64,000 nucleotides of DNA from Nocardioidaceae bacterium (GTDB lineage Bacteria > Actinomycetota > Actinomycetes > Propionibacteriales > Nocardioidaceae): NCBI GenBank assembly GCA_017744365.1, contig JAGIBL010000002.1:992001-1056000 (forward strand), written 5' to 3'. The notes under the pieces are model-generated. The model was given only the letters and a program-made list of their open reading frames with translations. It did not search any database and was not told the DNA's origin. How positions within the stretch are numbered: position 1 is the stretch's first letter; each line of letters begins with the position of its first letter. Below are positions 25,743-34,476 of this stretch, piece after piece. A program made the position numbers and the translations under genes.

Positions 25743-26537
25743 ATGAGCATCCCCATCGGAGCGCACGTCGACCAGACCGACCCGATCGCCGAGGCGACCG
25801 CGCGCGGCACCACGCTGGTGCAGTTCTTCCTCGGGGACCCGCAGGGCTACAAGGGCCCGGAGATCCGGTACGCCGGCGGCGCGGCCGGCCTGCGCGAGGA
25901 CGCCGCCGCCGCGGGCATCGACCTCTACGTGCACGCGCCGTACATCGTGAACGTGGCCACCACCAACAACCGGATCCGGATCCCCAGCCGCAAGCTGCTG
26001 CAGCAGCACCTCGACGCGGCCGCCGAGATCGGCGCGAAGGGCCTCATCGTGCACGGCGGCCACGTCAACGCCGGCGACGACCCGAAGACCGGCTTCGACA
26101 ACTGGCGCAAGGCGGTCGAGGCCACCGACCTGAAGATCCCGGTACTCATCGAGAACACCGCCGGCGGCGACCACGCGATGACCCGGCACCTGGACCGGAT
26201 CGCCGGGGTCTGGGAGGCGATCAGCGCCGCCGAGGGCTTCGAGAACATCGGCTTCTGCCTGGACACCTGCCACGCCTGGGCCGGGGGCATCGGGCTGGCC
26301 GACGCGGTGGCAAACCTGCGGAAGATCACCGGCCGCATCGACCTGGTGCACGCCAACGACAGCCGCGACGCCTTCGACTCCGGCGCGGACCGGCACGCGA
26401 ACTTCGGCGCGGGTCAGCTCGACCCCGACGAGTTCGCCGCGGTCGTCCGCGACGCGGGGGCGCCGGTGATCTGCGAGACCCCGGGCGGCGCCGCCGAGCA
26501 CCAGGCGGACTTCGCCTGGCTGCGCGAGCGGCTCTAG
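25743..26537 (+). CDS. nfo: Deoxyribonuclease IV (endonuclease IV-like)
   Basis: A 264-residue TIM-barrel AP endonuclease that nicks DNA 5' to abasic sites. Zinc ligands characteristic of the family are visible in order: VHAPYIVNVATTN, IVHGGHVNAG, LIENTAGG, FCLDTCHAWA, LVHANDSRDAFDSGADRH and ICETPG. Spacing and length match actinobacterial Nfo. It is expressed from its own -10 at leaderless spacing. Symbol by homology only. Confidence 0.9.
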   Translation: MSIPIGAHVDQTDPIAEATARGTTLVQFFLGDPQGYKGPEIRYAGGAAGLREDAAAAGIDLYVHAPYIVNVATTNNRIRIPSRKLLQQHLDAAAEIGAKGLIVHGGHVNAGDDPKTGFDNWRKAVEATDLKIPVLIENTAGGDHAMTRHLDRIAGVWEAISAAEGFENIGFCLDTCHAWAGGIGLADAVANLRKITGRIDLVHANDSRDAFDSGADRHANFGAGQLDPDEFAAVVRDAGAPVICETPGGAAEHQADFAWLRERL

Positions 26538-26545
26538 GACTCATC

Positions 26546-26551
26546 TAGGCT
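26546..26551 (+). promoter_or_regulatory. -10 element of the FemX-like gene (leaderless)
   Basis: TAGGCT, 6 bp before the GTG at 26558, downstream of the nfo stop codon. Confidence 0.45.
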
Positions 26552-26557
26552 CGCTGC

Positions 26558-27682
26558 GTGACTGAAGCCATCTCCGTCCGGACGATCACGCCCGCGGAGC
26601 ACCTGGCGTTCCTGCGCACGCTGCCCTCGGCCTCCTTCCTGCAGACCCCGGCGTGGGCGCAGGTCAAGCGCGAGTGGCACTCGGAGTCGCTGGGCTGGTT
26701 CTCCGGCGACCGCATCGTCGGGGCCGCGCTGGTGCTCTACCGCAGGATCCCGCGCTCGAAGCGGTCGCTGGCCTATCTCCCCGAGGGCCCGGTGATCGAC
26801 TGGGACAGCGACGACCTCGGCGCCTGGCTGGACCCGATGGCCGCGCACCTGCGGAAGCGGGGCGCGTTCGGCATCCGGATCGGCCCCCCGGTGGTCACCC
26901 GCCGGTGGAGCGCGGCCCAGGTCAAGGAGGGCATCGCCGCGGACACCGTGACCAGCCTGACCGAGCTGCCGCCGACCGAGCGCAGCCGGACCGGGGCGGC
27001 CGTGCTCTCCCAGCTGCGCGAGCTCGGCTGGCGCTGCCAGAGCGTGGCCGGCGGGTTCGCGGCCGGGCAGCCGCAGTTCAACTTCCAGATCCCGCTGGCG
27101 GGCCGCACGCCCGACGACGTGCTCAAGGGCATGAACCAGCTCTGGCGGCGCAACATCAAGAAGGCCGACAAGGCCGGGGTGGTGGTGACGGTGGGCAAGG
27201 GGCCCGAGGACCTCGCCGCCTTCCACGCCCTCTACGCGCACACCGCCGAGCGCGACCACTTCACGCCGCGGCCGGCGTCGTACTTCACCACCATGGTCGA
27301 CGCGCTCAGCACCGAGGAGCCGGACCGCATCACGCTGTACCTGGCCCACCACGAGGGCGACCTGGTCGCCGCCACGATCGCGATCCGGGTCGGCACGCAC
27401 GCCTGGTACTCCTACGGCGCCTCCTCCACCGAGAAGCGCGACGTGCGCGGCTCCAACGCGATCCAGTGGCGGATGATCACCGACGCGATGGCGGCCGGTG
27501 CGGAGGTCTACGACCTGCGCGGGATCACCGACACGCTCTCCTCCGACGACCCGCACGTCGGGCTGATCCAGTTCAAGGTCGGCACCGGCGGCGAGGCGGT
27601 CGAGTACGCCGGCGAGTGGGACCTGCCCCTGAACCGCCCGCTGTACAAGGCGTTCGAGCTCTACCTGGCGAGGCGCGGATGA
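26558..27682 (+). CDS. FemABX-type peptidyltransferase (lipid II bridge formation)
   Basis: A 374-residue member of the FemABX family, two GNAT-like domains that transfer an amino acid from aminoacyl-tRNA to the peptidoglycan stem peptide. SFLQTPAWAQVKREWHSE (N-domain), LAYLPEGPVIDW, WRRNIKKADKAGVVV and the C-terminal YDLRGITDTL...HVGLIQFKVGTGG segment are family features. Organisms of this type commonly have a glycine bridge on LL-diaminopimelate, so transfer of glycine is the likely role. The stop overlaps the ATG of the racemase-like gene (ATGA), so the two proteins are made together. Confidence 0.82.
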   Translation: MTEAISVRTITPAEHLAFLRTLPSASFLQTPAWAQVKREWHSESLGWFSGDRIVGAALVLYRRIPRSKRSLAYLPEGPVIDWDSDDLGAWLDPMAAHLRKRGAFGIRIGPPVVTRRWSAAQVKEGIAADTVTSLTELPPTERSRTGAAVLSQLRELGWRCQSVAGGFAAGQPQFNFQIPLAGRTPDDVLKGMNQLWRRNIKKADKAGVVVTVGKGPEDLAAFHALYAHTAERDHFTPRPASYFTTMVDALSTEEPDRITLYLAHHEGDLVAATIAIRVGTHAWYSYGASSTEKRDVRGSNAIQWRMITDAMAAGAEVYDLRGITDTLSSDDPHVGLIQFKVGTGGEAVEYAGEWDLPLNRPLYKAFELYLARRG

Positions 27683-28758
27683 GTGTGGTTCTGCACGTCG
27701 ACGGGGACCGCTGGCGCGCGCACCTGCGTGAGGTGGCCGCGCGCAGGCCCGGCCTGGTGCCGGTGATCAAGGGCAACGGCTACGGGTTCGGCAACGCCCG
27801 GCTGGCGCGCAAGGCCGGCTGGCTGGGCGCCGAGGCGGTCGCGGTCGGCACGTACGACGAGGTGCCCGACGTCGCGCCCCGGTACGACGGCGACCTGGTC
27901 GTGCTCACCCCGTGGCGGCCGTTCGCGCCCGAGGTTCCCGCGTCGCTGAGCACCCGGGTCGTCCACACCGTCGGCCGCCTCGAGGACCTCGCCGCGCTGC
28001 TGGCGACCGAGACCCGGCCCCGGGTGATCCTCGAGCGGATGACCTCGATGAAGCGGCACGGGTTCACCGCCCGCGGGCTGCGCGAGGCGACGTCGCTGAT
28101 CGCCGCGCACCGCGGCGGGCCGGGCGTCACCGTCGAGGGGACGAGCATCCACCTGCCGCTCGGGCACGGCGAGGACAACCTGAAGGAAGCCGACCGGCTG
28201 CTCACCGACGTCGTGGCCGCCGGCCTGGCCCAGGCCGACGACCGCGGCCCGGCTCAGGTCTGGGTCTCGCACCTGTCCGCCGACGCCCTGGCCACGCTGG
28301 CCGGCCGCTACCCCGAGGTCCGGTTCCGCCCGCGCGCCGGCACCGAGCTCTGGCTGGGCGAGCGCGGCGCGCTGCGGGTGACCGCGCAGGTGCTGGACAG
28401 CCATCCCGTCGAGCGCGGCGAGACCTTCGGCTACCGCGGCCGGGCGATCCCGCGCAACGGCACCCTGCTGGTGGTCTCCGGCGGCACCGCGCACGGCATC
28501 GGCCTGGAGGCGCCCTCGGGCGACCTCGGGCTCAAGGCCCGGGTCGGCACCCTGGCCCGCGGCGGGCTGGACGCGGTCGGGATGGCGCGGTCGCCGTACA
28601 CGGTGGGCGGCAAGCTGCGCTACTTCGCCGAGCCGCCGCACATGCAGGCCTCGATGCTGTTCCTGCCCTCAGGCACGCAGGTGCCGGCCGTCGGCGACGA
28701 GGTCGAGCTCCGGGTCCGGTTCACCGCGACTGCCTTCGACCGGGTCGAGATCTCCTAG
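27679..28758 (+). CDS. Alanine racemase-like PLP protein
   Basis: A 359-residue fold-type III protein: Lys31 in VIKGNGYGFG is the PLP-binding lysine equivalent, and a C-terminal beta-domain starts near residue 230. In classical alanine racemases the C-terminal domain has GYADGYPR with the catalytic tyrosine; here the corresponding stretch after VERGETFGY reads SGGTAHGIG, with no tyrosine. It may therefore be a non-racemase PLP-binding or altered-specificity enzyme. Overlap with the FemX-like gene suggests a joint envelope role. Its last 90 bp overlap the convergent GT87-like gene. Confidence 0.75.
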   Translation: MSVVLHVDGDRWRAHLREVAARRPGLVPVIKGNGYGFGNARLARKAGWLGAEAVAVGTYDEVPDVAPRYDGDLVVLTPWRPFAPEVPASLSTRVVHTVGRLEDLAALLATETRPRVILERMTSMKRHGFTARGLREATSLIAAHRGGPGVTVEGTSIHLPLGHGEDNLKEADRLLTDVVAAGLAQADDRGPAQVWVSHLSADALATLAGRYPEVRFRPRAGTELWLGERGALRVTAQVLDSHPVERGETFGYRGRAIPRNGTLLVVSGGTAHGIGLEAPSGDLGLKARVGTLARGGLDAVGMARSPYTVGGKLRYFAEPPHMQASMLFLPSGTQVPAVGDEVELRVRFTATAFDRVEIS

Positions 28759-30108
28759 CGGTGGGATCGGGTCGAGGACGTCGCCGACCACCCGTGCCAC
28801 CAGGTACAGCTCCGCGGCCACGCGGACCACGATCGCCAGCTGGTAGGCGGTCGCGTCCGTCCCGGTCGAGGGCGCCAGCCAGCCACCCAGGTAGAGCCAG
28901 ACCGCGCCGAAGTAGACGAGCTCGCCGGCCTGCCAGAGCAGCAGGTCGCGCCAGTTCGGCCGGGCCAGCGCGGCCAGCGGCAGCAGCCAGAGCACGTACT
29001 GCGGCGAGTACACCTTGTTGACGATGAGGAACGCGGCCACGATCAGGAACGCGATCTGCGCGACCTGGGGCCGCCGCGGCGCGCGCAGGCCGAGTGCCAG
29101 GATCCCCGCGCAGGCGGCGAGGAAGACCACCCCGGAGACCACGTTGATGGAGTGCGCGGAGGTGTGCGCACCGAGCTGGTCGAGGAGCAGCCAGAGCGAG
29201 CCGAGGTCGGCGCCGCGCTCGGAGTTGAACGACCAGAACACCTTCCAGTCCGCCGACCCGGTCGCGATCGCGGGCAGGTTCACCGCGAACCACGCCGCGG
29301 CGGCCCCGAACAGGGTGGTCCCGGCCCGGTCGAGCCGGTCGCGCCGGTCCTCCTCCCCACGGCGGAGCAGGTCGACCAGGAACGCGCCGAGCAGGAACAG
29401 CGGGTACAGCTTGGTGGCCACGCCGAGCCCGACCATCGCGCCGGCCAGGAGGGGCCGGTCCCGTGCCCAGGCCCAGAGCGCGGCGGCGGTGAAGAGCAGC
29501 GCGAGCAGGTCCCAGTTGACCAGCGCCGTGGCCAGCAGCACCGGCGCGAGCGCGAACCCCATCGCGTCCCAGGGCCGGCCCGGGCTGGCGCCGGCCAGGA
29601 ACCAGAGCGCGCCCAGACCGCACCCGAAGAGCAGCAGCGCGGTCACCAGGAAGTAGGTGTTGACCTCGGTCGTCATCCCGGGCAGGCCCCAGAGCCCGGC
29701 CACCGGCGTCTGCGCGCGGATCTCCTGCGCCGGCCCCGACGGGACGAGCGCGGTGACCTCCGAGGCGCCCCAGGCCAGGTAGGAGATCAGCACCGGGTAC
29801 TCCATCGCCGGGTAGCGGCCGTCGTCCTGGCCGTAGGGCCAGCGGTGCTCGGCGAACCCGCGCCCGGTGTAGAGGTAGGGCACGTCGGAGTAGCACATCC
29901 GCGAGTAGCGGACGTCGTTGTTCGACCAGTCGGTCTTCCCGCACGGGTAGTCGCGCACCAGCGCCAGCGAGAAGACCACCGTGAACACCGCGAGCAGCAC
30001 CCGCACCGGCGTCCACCACGAGTGCGGCCGGGCGCGCCGGCCGACCGGGCCACCGACGACCTCGCTCAGGGCAGCGGCGACCGGGTCCTCGCGGGTCGGC
30101 TGGTTCAC
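28669..30108 (-). CDS. GT87-like (DUF2029) polytopic membrane glycosyltransferase
   Basis: 479 residues with about ten transmembrane helices. GT87 proteins use polyprenyl-phosphate-mannose to build phosphatidylinositol mannosides or arabinogalactan. The first outer loop (DYPCGKTDWSNNDVRYSRMCY, with acidic residues) and RYPAMEYPVLISYLAW after it agree with the family. The reading frame continues 90 bp past the stop of the opposing racemase-like gene, encoding a Gly/Glu-rich tail. GTG start at 30108. It is 21 bp downstream of the PBP stop on the same strand, so co-transcription is likely. Confidence 0.75.
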   Translation of the reverse strand: MNQPTREDPVAAALSEVVGGPVGRRARPHSWWTPVRVLLAVFTVVFSLALVRDYPCGKTDWSNNDVRYSRMCYSDVPYLYTGRGFAEHRWPYGQDDGRYPAMEYPVLISYLAWGASEVTALVPSGPAQEIRAQTPVAGLWGLPGMTTEVNTYFLVTALLLFGCGLGALWFLAGASPGRPWDAMGFALAPVLLATALVNWDLLALLFTAAALWAWARDRPLLAGAMVGLGVATKLYPLFLLGAFLVDLLRRGEEDRRDRLDRAGTTLFGAAAAWFAVNLPAIATGSADWKVFWSFNSERGADLGSLWLLLDQLGAHTSAHSINVVSGVVFLAACAGILALGLRAPRRPQVAQIAFLIVAAFLIVNKVYSPQYVLWLLPLAALARPNWRDLLLWQAGELVYFGAVWLYLGGWLAPSTGTDATAYQLAIVVRVAAELYLVARVVGDVLDPIPPLGDLDPVEGSRGEPDPELDLVADGRHLRA

Positions 30109-30129
30109 GGCTGGGTCACCGGGTCGCCG

Positions 30130-32379
30130 CTACGGCTTCGGGTTGTTGCCGTTGCCGCCGCCACCGCCGCCGTCGCACGGCGGCTGCAGGATCAGGCCGC
30201 AGGTGGGGGTCGGCGTCGGTGTGGGGGTCGGCGTCGGCTCCACGGTCGGGGTGGGCGTCGGGGTGATCGTCGGCAGCGGCGTCACCGGCACCGTGGGAGT
30301 CGGCTTCTTCGACGGCTTCGGCTTGGGCTTCGGGGTGATCGGCGCGTGCCCGTTGTCCGGCGCCTTGCCGTCGACGTACGCCGGCTTGGGGAAGTCCTCC
30401 TCCTCGACGCCGTCCATGATCCCCTGCATGATCGCCGTCCACGTGCGCGCCGGGTAGGAGGCGCCGTAGAACGGCTCCAGGTAGCCCTCGATCACCTTGC
30501 GTCCGTTGCCGCGCGAGTAGGTGACCGCGGTCGCGACCTGCGGGGTGTAGCCGACGAACCACGAGGTGATGACCTTGCCGTCGTCGTTGGTCGCCGTGCC
30601 GGTCTTGCCGGCGGCCGGGCGGCCGAGCGCCTTCGCGGCCTCGCCGGTGCCGCCCTGGACCACCTGCTGCAGCGCGTAGCTGACGTCCGCGGCGATGTCC
30701 TCGCTGATCGCGCGCTTGCTCCGCTTCGGCGCGGTGTAGAGCACCTCGCCGTCGCTGGCCCGGGTGACCTTGGAGATGACGTACACGTCGTGCTGGACGC
30801 CGCCGTTGGCGAAGGTCGAGTAGGCGTTGGCCATGTTGATCGGGCTGATCGACGCGAAGCCGAGCGCGATGCTCGGCACCGGCGGCAGCTTCGTCGTCGA
30901 GGGCACGCCGAGGGCGTAGGCCATGTCGCGGATCTTCTCGGGGCCGTCGGGCATCGACTCGGTGAGGTCGACGTACGCGGTGTTCACCGACTCCTGGGTG
31001 GCCTTGATGAGGTTGATCCGGGAGCCGTAGCTGTGCCCGTCGCCCTGGCCCTCGTTCTTGATCTCGTCACCGTTGGGCAGCACGTACGGCGAGGAGCCCT
31101 GGAAGGTGTCCTTGAGGCTGAAGCCGGCCTTGATGCCGGCGGCCAGCGCGAACGGCTTGAACGCCGAGCCGGGCGAGTTGCCGAGCGAGGCCCAGTTCAG
31201 CTGGCTCTTGAGGTAGTCCTGGCCGCCGTAGAAGCCGAGCAGCGCGCCGGTCTTCACGTCCACCGAGGCGGCCGCGGCGTGCAGCTCGTTGAGGCCCTCC
31301 GGCTTCTGCGCGAGCACGCCGTCGCGGGCCGCGCGCATCGCCTTCGGGGTGAACGTGGTGGTCACCCGCAGACCGCCGGCGTCGATCTGGGACTGGTCGA
31401 ACCCGAGCCGGAGCAGCTCGGCCTTGACCATGTCGAGCATGAAGCCCTTCTGGCCGCCGTACTGGTTGGACGTGGTCTGCTTCTTGCGCGCCGGCAGCTT
31501 GCCCTCGAGCTTGGCGGCGGTGGCCGCGTCCAGGGTGTCCATGTCGACCATGCCCGAGAGCACGTAGTCGTAGCGGCTGGTCAGCGCCTGCCGGGAGGCC
31601 TCGCCGCGGTCGGGGTTGAGGTAGTTCGGCGAGTTCAGCACCGCCGCCAGCATCGCCGCCTGGCCGGCCTTGAGCTGGCGCGCGGAGATGCCGAAGTAGG
31701 CCTGCGAGGCCGCCTCGACGCCGTACGCGCCCCGGCCGAAGTAGATGGTGTTGAGGTAGCCCTCGAGGATCTCGGACTTGGACTGCTGCTGCTGGATCTT
31801 CAGCGACAGGAACGCTTCCTTGATCTTGCGCTTGAAGGTGCGCTCCTGGGACAGGTACAGGATCTTCACGTACTGCTGGGTGATCGTGGAGGCACCCTGG
31901 GTGGCGCCGCCCTTGGCGTTGGAGAACGCCGCGCGCAGGATGCCCTTGGGGTCGATGCCCTTGTTGGTCCAGAAGGTGCGGTCCTCGGCGGCGACCACCG
32001 CGTCCTGCATCACCTGCGGGATGTCGGCCAGCGGGATCGACTCGCGGTTCTGGGTGGCGAAGCGGCCGATCTTGGTCTTGCCGCCGGCGTAGTAGACGTT
32101 CGTGGTCTGCGCCTGGAACGCGGTGTTGGGGTCCGGGATGTCGGTCGCGCGGTAGGCGAGGTAGAAGATCGAGACCAGCATCAGGACGCCGACCACGCCG
32201 GCGATCAGGCTGATCTTCAGCCACTTGCGGATCTGCTCCTTGCGGGTCAGCCGCGGCTTGTCCTTCGAGGCCTTCCTGCTCGTCGGCGCCTTCCGCGACG
32301 ACTTCTGGGCCGCCGCCTTCTTGGCGGGTGCCTTGGTGGCCGCCTTCTTGGCGGGCGGTCTCGGCGTGTTGCCACTCAC
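30130..32379 (-). CDS. Class A penicillin-binding protein (bifunctional transglycosylase/transpeptidase)
   Basis: 749 residues: a Lys/Ala-rich cytoplasmic tail (1-50), one membrane helix (about 54-76), a GT51 glycosyltransferase domain with catalytic Glu132 in AAEDRTFW, and a transpeptidase domain with Ser405xxLys408 (SPGSAFKPF), Ser464-x-Asn (SVNTAY) and Lys592-Thr-Gly. The C-terminus is a low-complexity Pro/Thr/Lys tail ending in a Cys pair and a Gly-rich run, probably wall-facing. It polymerises and cross-links peptidoglycan; closest known relatives are PonA-type proteins. GTG 32379 was chosen at the beginning of the Lys-rich tail; upstream in-frame sequence looks non-coding. Confidence 0.92.
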   Translation of the reverse strand: MSGNTPRPPAKKAATKAPAKKAAAQKSSRKAPTSRKASKDKPRLTRKEQIRKWLKISLIAGVVGVLMLVSIFYLAYRATDIPDPNTAFQAQTTNVYYAGGKTKIGRFATQNRESIPLADIPQVMQDAVVAAEDRTFWTNKGIDPKGILRAAFSNAKGGATQGASTITQQYVKILYLSQERTFKRKIKEAFLSLKIQQQQSKSEILEGYLNTIYFGRGAYGVEAASQAYFGISARQLKAGQAAMLAAVLNSPNYLNPDRGEASRQALTSRYDYVLSGMVDMDTLDAATAAKLEGKLPARKKQTTSNQYGGQKGFMLDMVKAELLRLGFDQSQIDAGGLRVTTTFTPKAMRAARDGVLAQKPEGLNELHAAAASVDVKTGALLGFYGGQDYLKSQLNWASLGNSPGSAFKPFALAAGIKAGFSLKDTFQGSSPYVLPNGDEIKNEGQGDGHSYGSRINLIKATQESVNTAYVDLTESMPDGPEKIRDMAYALGVPSTTKLPPVPSIALGFASISPINMANAYSTFANGGVQHDVYVISKVTRASDGEVLYTAPKRSKRAISEDIAADVSYALQQVVQGGTGEAAKALGRPAAGKTGTATNDDGKVITSWFVGYTPQVATAVTYSRGNGRKVIEGYLEPFYGASYPARTWTAIMQGIMDGVEEEDFPKPAYVDGKAPDNGHAPITPKPKPKPSKKPTPTVPVTPLPTITPTPTPTVEPTPTPTPTPTPTCGLILQPPCDGGGGGGNGNNPKP

Positions 32380-32545
32380 GGTGTCGGACTCCAGGGGAAG
32401 AACGTGCAGGTCAGACGCGCAGTACCCATCCGGGAGGGGCGGGCAACGCTGGGTCGAGGGTACGGCGTCGGGCAACCGGGCACCCAACTCCACCGGTGGC
32501 CGAGCGGGGTGTGACGGGCGTCGCGCGCGGGAACGGAGAGTTAAC

Positions 32546-32585
32546 TTGCGCTCTTGATATATCGATGCGATAGATTGCTGCGATA
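32546..32585 (+). promoter_or_regulatory. Promoter and operator of the padR-ino1 operon
   Basis: TTGCGC (32546-32551), a 19-bp spacer and TAGATT (32571-32576) form a candidate promoter. The perfect inverted repeat TATCG-ATG-CGATA (32560-32572) lies across the spacer/-10, and GCGATA recurs at 32580-32585. This position suits repression by the adjacent PadR protein. Confidence 0.55.
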
Positions 32586-32633
32586 CCACCGTTCGAGACA
32601 TCCGGGTCTCGACGCCGTACGACGGGTAGGCAG

Positions 32634-33233
32634 ATGCCGAGCAAGGGCGCGACTCTCGAGCTCGCCGTGCTGGGGCTCCTCCAGGAGTCGCCGCTGCACG
32701 GGTACGAGCTGCGCAAGCGCCTCAACCTGCTCCTGGGCTGGACCCGGCTGCTCTCCTACGGCTCGCTGTACCCGGCGCTCAAGCGGATGCTGCGGGCCGG
32801 GTGGATCACCGAGGTGGCCACCTCGGCGGCGGCCTCCCGGCGGCAGCGGATCGTCTACCAGATCACCCCGGCGGGGATGGAGTACTTCGCCTCGGAGATC
32901 ACCGACGCCGGCCCGGCCGCGTGGGAGGACGAGAACTTCAACATGCGGTTCGCGTTCTTCTCCCGCACCGACGCCGCCGTCCGGCTGCGGATCCTCGAGG
33001 GCCGGCGCTCCCGGCTGCAGGAGCGGCTCGACCGGGCGCACCACCTGGCTGGGGGCCAGGACCGGTACGTCACCGAGCTGCGCCGGCACGCCGCCGAGTC
33101 CGTCGAGCGCGAGGTGCGCTGGCTGACCGACCTCATCGAGGCCGAGCGGTCCAGCCAGGACCGCAGCGGCCACCAGGCCCGGCCCGAACCCGCGCCGGCC
33201 ACCCCCGACGTCACCACCACCGAAATCAGTTGA
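32634..33233 (+). CDS. PadR family transcriptional regulator
   Basis: 199 residues: winged-helix N-terminal domain ([20 protein letters not shown], then [14 protein letters not shown] and [11 protein letters not shown]), a coiled-coil dimer arm and a disordered C-terminus. It precedes the inositol-phosphate synthase gene by 20 bp. The same regulator-ino1 pairing occurs in mycobacteria, so it is inferred to regulate inositol supply. The operator-like repeat upstream supports autoregulation. Confidence 0.87.
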   Translation: MPSKGATLELAVLGLLQESPLHGYELRKRLNLLLGWTRLLSYGSLYPALKRMLRAGWITEVATSAAASRRQRIVYQITPAGMEYFASEITDAGPAAWEDENFNMRFAFFSRTDAAVRLRILEGRRSRLQERLDRAHHLAGGQDRYVTELRRHAAESVEREVRWLTDLIEAERSSQDRSGHQARPEPAPATPDVTTTEIS

Positions 33234-33253
33234 TTCAGGAAACAGGAGGAACC

Positions 33254-34345
33254 ATGCCGAAGGTACGCGTGGGCATCGTGGGAGTGGGCAACTGCGCCAC
33301 CTCCCTGATCCAGGGTGTCGAGTACTACAAGAACGCCGACCCGTCCGGCACCGTCCCGGGTCTGATGCACGTCACCTTCGGTGACTACCACGTCTCCGAC
33401 GTGGAGTTCGTCGCCGCGTTCGACGTGGACGCGAAGAAGGTCGGCTTCGACCTCTCCGACGCGATCAACAACTCGGAGAACAACACCATCCGCATCACCG
33501 ACGTGCCGCCGACCGGCGTGACCGTCCAGCGCGGTGTCACCCTCGACGGTCTGGGCAAGTACTACCGGGCCACCATCGAGGAGTCCGACGCCGAGGCCGT
33601 CGACGTCGTCCAGGTCCTCAAGGACGCCGAGGTCGACGTGCTCGTCTCCTACCTGCCGGTGGGCTCGGAGCAGGCCGACAAGTTCTACGCCCAGTGCGCC
33701 ATCGACGCGGGCGTCGCGTTCGTGAACGCCCTGCCGGTCTTCATCGCCTCGGACCCGGAGTGGGCCAAGAAGTTCGAGGACGCGGGCGTCCCGATCATCG
33801 GCGACGACATCAAGAGCCAGGTCGGCGCGACCATCACCCACCGCGTGATGGCCAAGCTGTTCGAGGACCGCGGCGTGGTGCTGGACCGCACCTACCAGCT
33901 CAACGTCGGCGGCAACATGGACTTCAAGAACATGCTCGAGCGCGAGCGGCTGGAGTCGAAGAAGGTCTCCAAGACCCAGGCGGTCACCTCGAACCTGAAC
34001 GGCCCGCTGGCCGGCAAGATCGACGACCGCAACGTGCACATCGGCCCGTCCGACTACGTGGCCTGGCTCGACGACCGCAAGTGGGCCTACGTCCGGCTCG
34101 AGGGTCGTGCCTTCGGTGACGTCCCGCTGAACCTGGAGTACAAGCTCGAGGTCTGGGACTCCCCGAACTCGGCCGGCATCATCATCGACGCGATCCGCGC
34201 GGCGAAGATCGCCAAGGACCGCGGCATCGGCGGCCCGCTGCTCTCGGCGTCGTCGTACCTGATGAAGTCCCCGCCGGTGCAGCGCCCCGACGAGGAGGGT
34301 CGCGCCTCGGTCGAGGCGTTCATCCGTGGCGAGGTCGAGCGCTGA
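33254..34345 (+). CDS. ino1: Myo-inositol-3-phosphate synthase
   Basis: A 363-residue NAD-dependent enzyme that turns glucose-6-phosphate into inositol-3-phosphate, the precursor of mycothiol and phosphatidylinositol. The nucleotide-binding motif [15 protein letters not shown] (7-21) and the catalytic block [12 protein letters not shown] are present, along with [18 protein letters not shown] lies 5 bp upstream of the ATG. It forms an operon with padR and ends at a perfect hairpin. The length agrees with actinobacterial-type enzymes. Confidence 0.96.
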   Translation: MPKVRVGIVGVGNCATSLIQGVEYYKNADPSGTVPGLMHVTFGDYHVSDVEFVAAFDVDAKKVGFDLSDAINNSENNTIRITDVPPTGVTVQRGVTLDGLGKYYRATIEESDAEAVDVVQVLKDAEVDVLVSYLPVGSEQADKFYAQCAIDAGVAFVNALPVFIASDPEWAKKFEDAGVPIIGDDIKSQVGATITHRVMAKLFEDRGVVLDRTYQLNVGGNMDFKNMLERERLESKKVSKTQAVTSNLNGPLAGKIDDRNVHIGPSDYVAWLDDRKWAYVRLEGRAFGDVPLNLEYKLEVWDSPNSAGIIIDAIRAAKIAKDRGIGGPLLSASSYLMKSPPVQRPDEEGRASVEAFIRGEVER

Positions 34346-34378
34346 CCCACGCGCGCATCGCGCACTGATTTCGGTGAC

Positions 34379-34406
34379 GAGCCCCGGACCTTCGGGTCCG
34401 GGGCTC
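34379..34406 (+). terminator. Perfect stem-loop terminator of the padR-ino1 operon
   Basis: GAGCCCCGGACC and GGTCCGGGGCTC form a 12-bp perfect stem closed by a TTCG tetraloop, 34 bp after the ino1 stop. There is no T-tract, as is common in high-GC actinobacteria. Confidence 0.85.
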
Positions 34407-34463
34407 GTGCGCATCCGGACGTCTCTCCGGGTCAGAAACCTCCCGCCGGCGCCCGCACGTCAC

Positions 34464-34469
34464 TACGGT
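34464..34469 (+). promoter_or_regulatory. -10 element (leaderless start at 34477)
   Basis: TACGGT, 7 bp before the ATG; this favours 34477 over an ATG three codons upstream. Confidence 0.45.
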
Positions 34470-34476
34470 GTCGGCC

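Noticed and set aside
29152-32514. A 1,120-residue plus-strand open frame opposite the PBP and GT87-like genes
   Set aside because: It is an antisense shadow in very GC-rich sequence with Arg/Gly-rich composition and no motif, while the opposite strand has complete PBP motifs.
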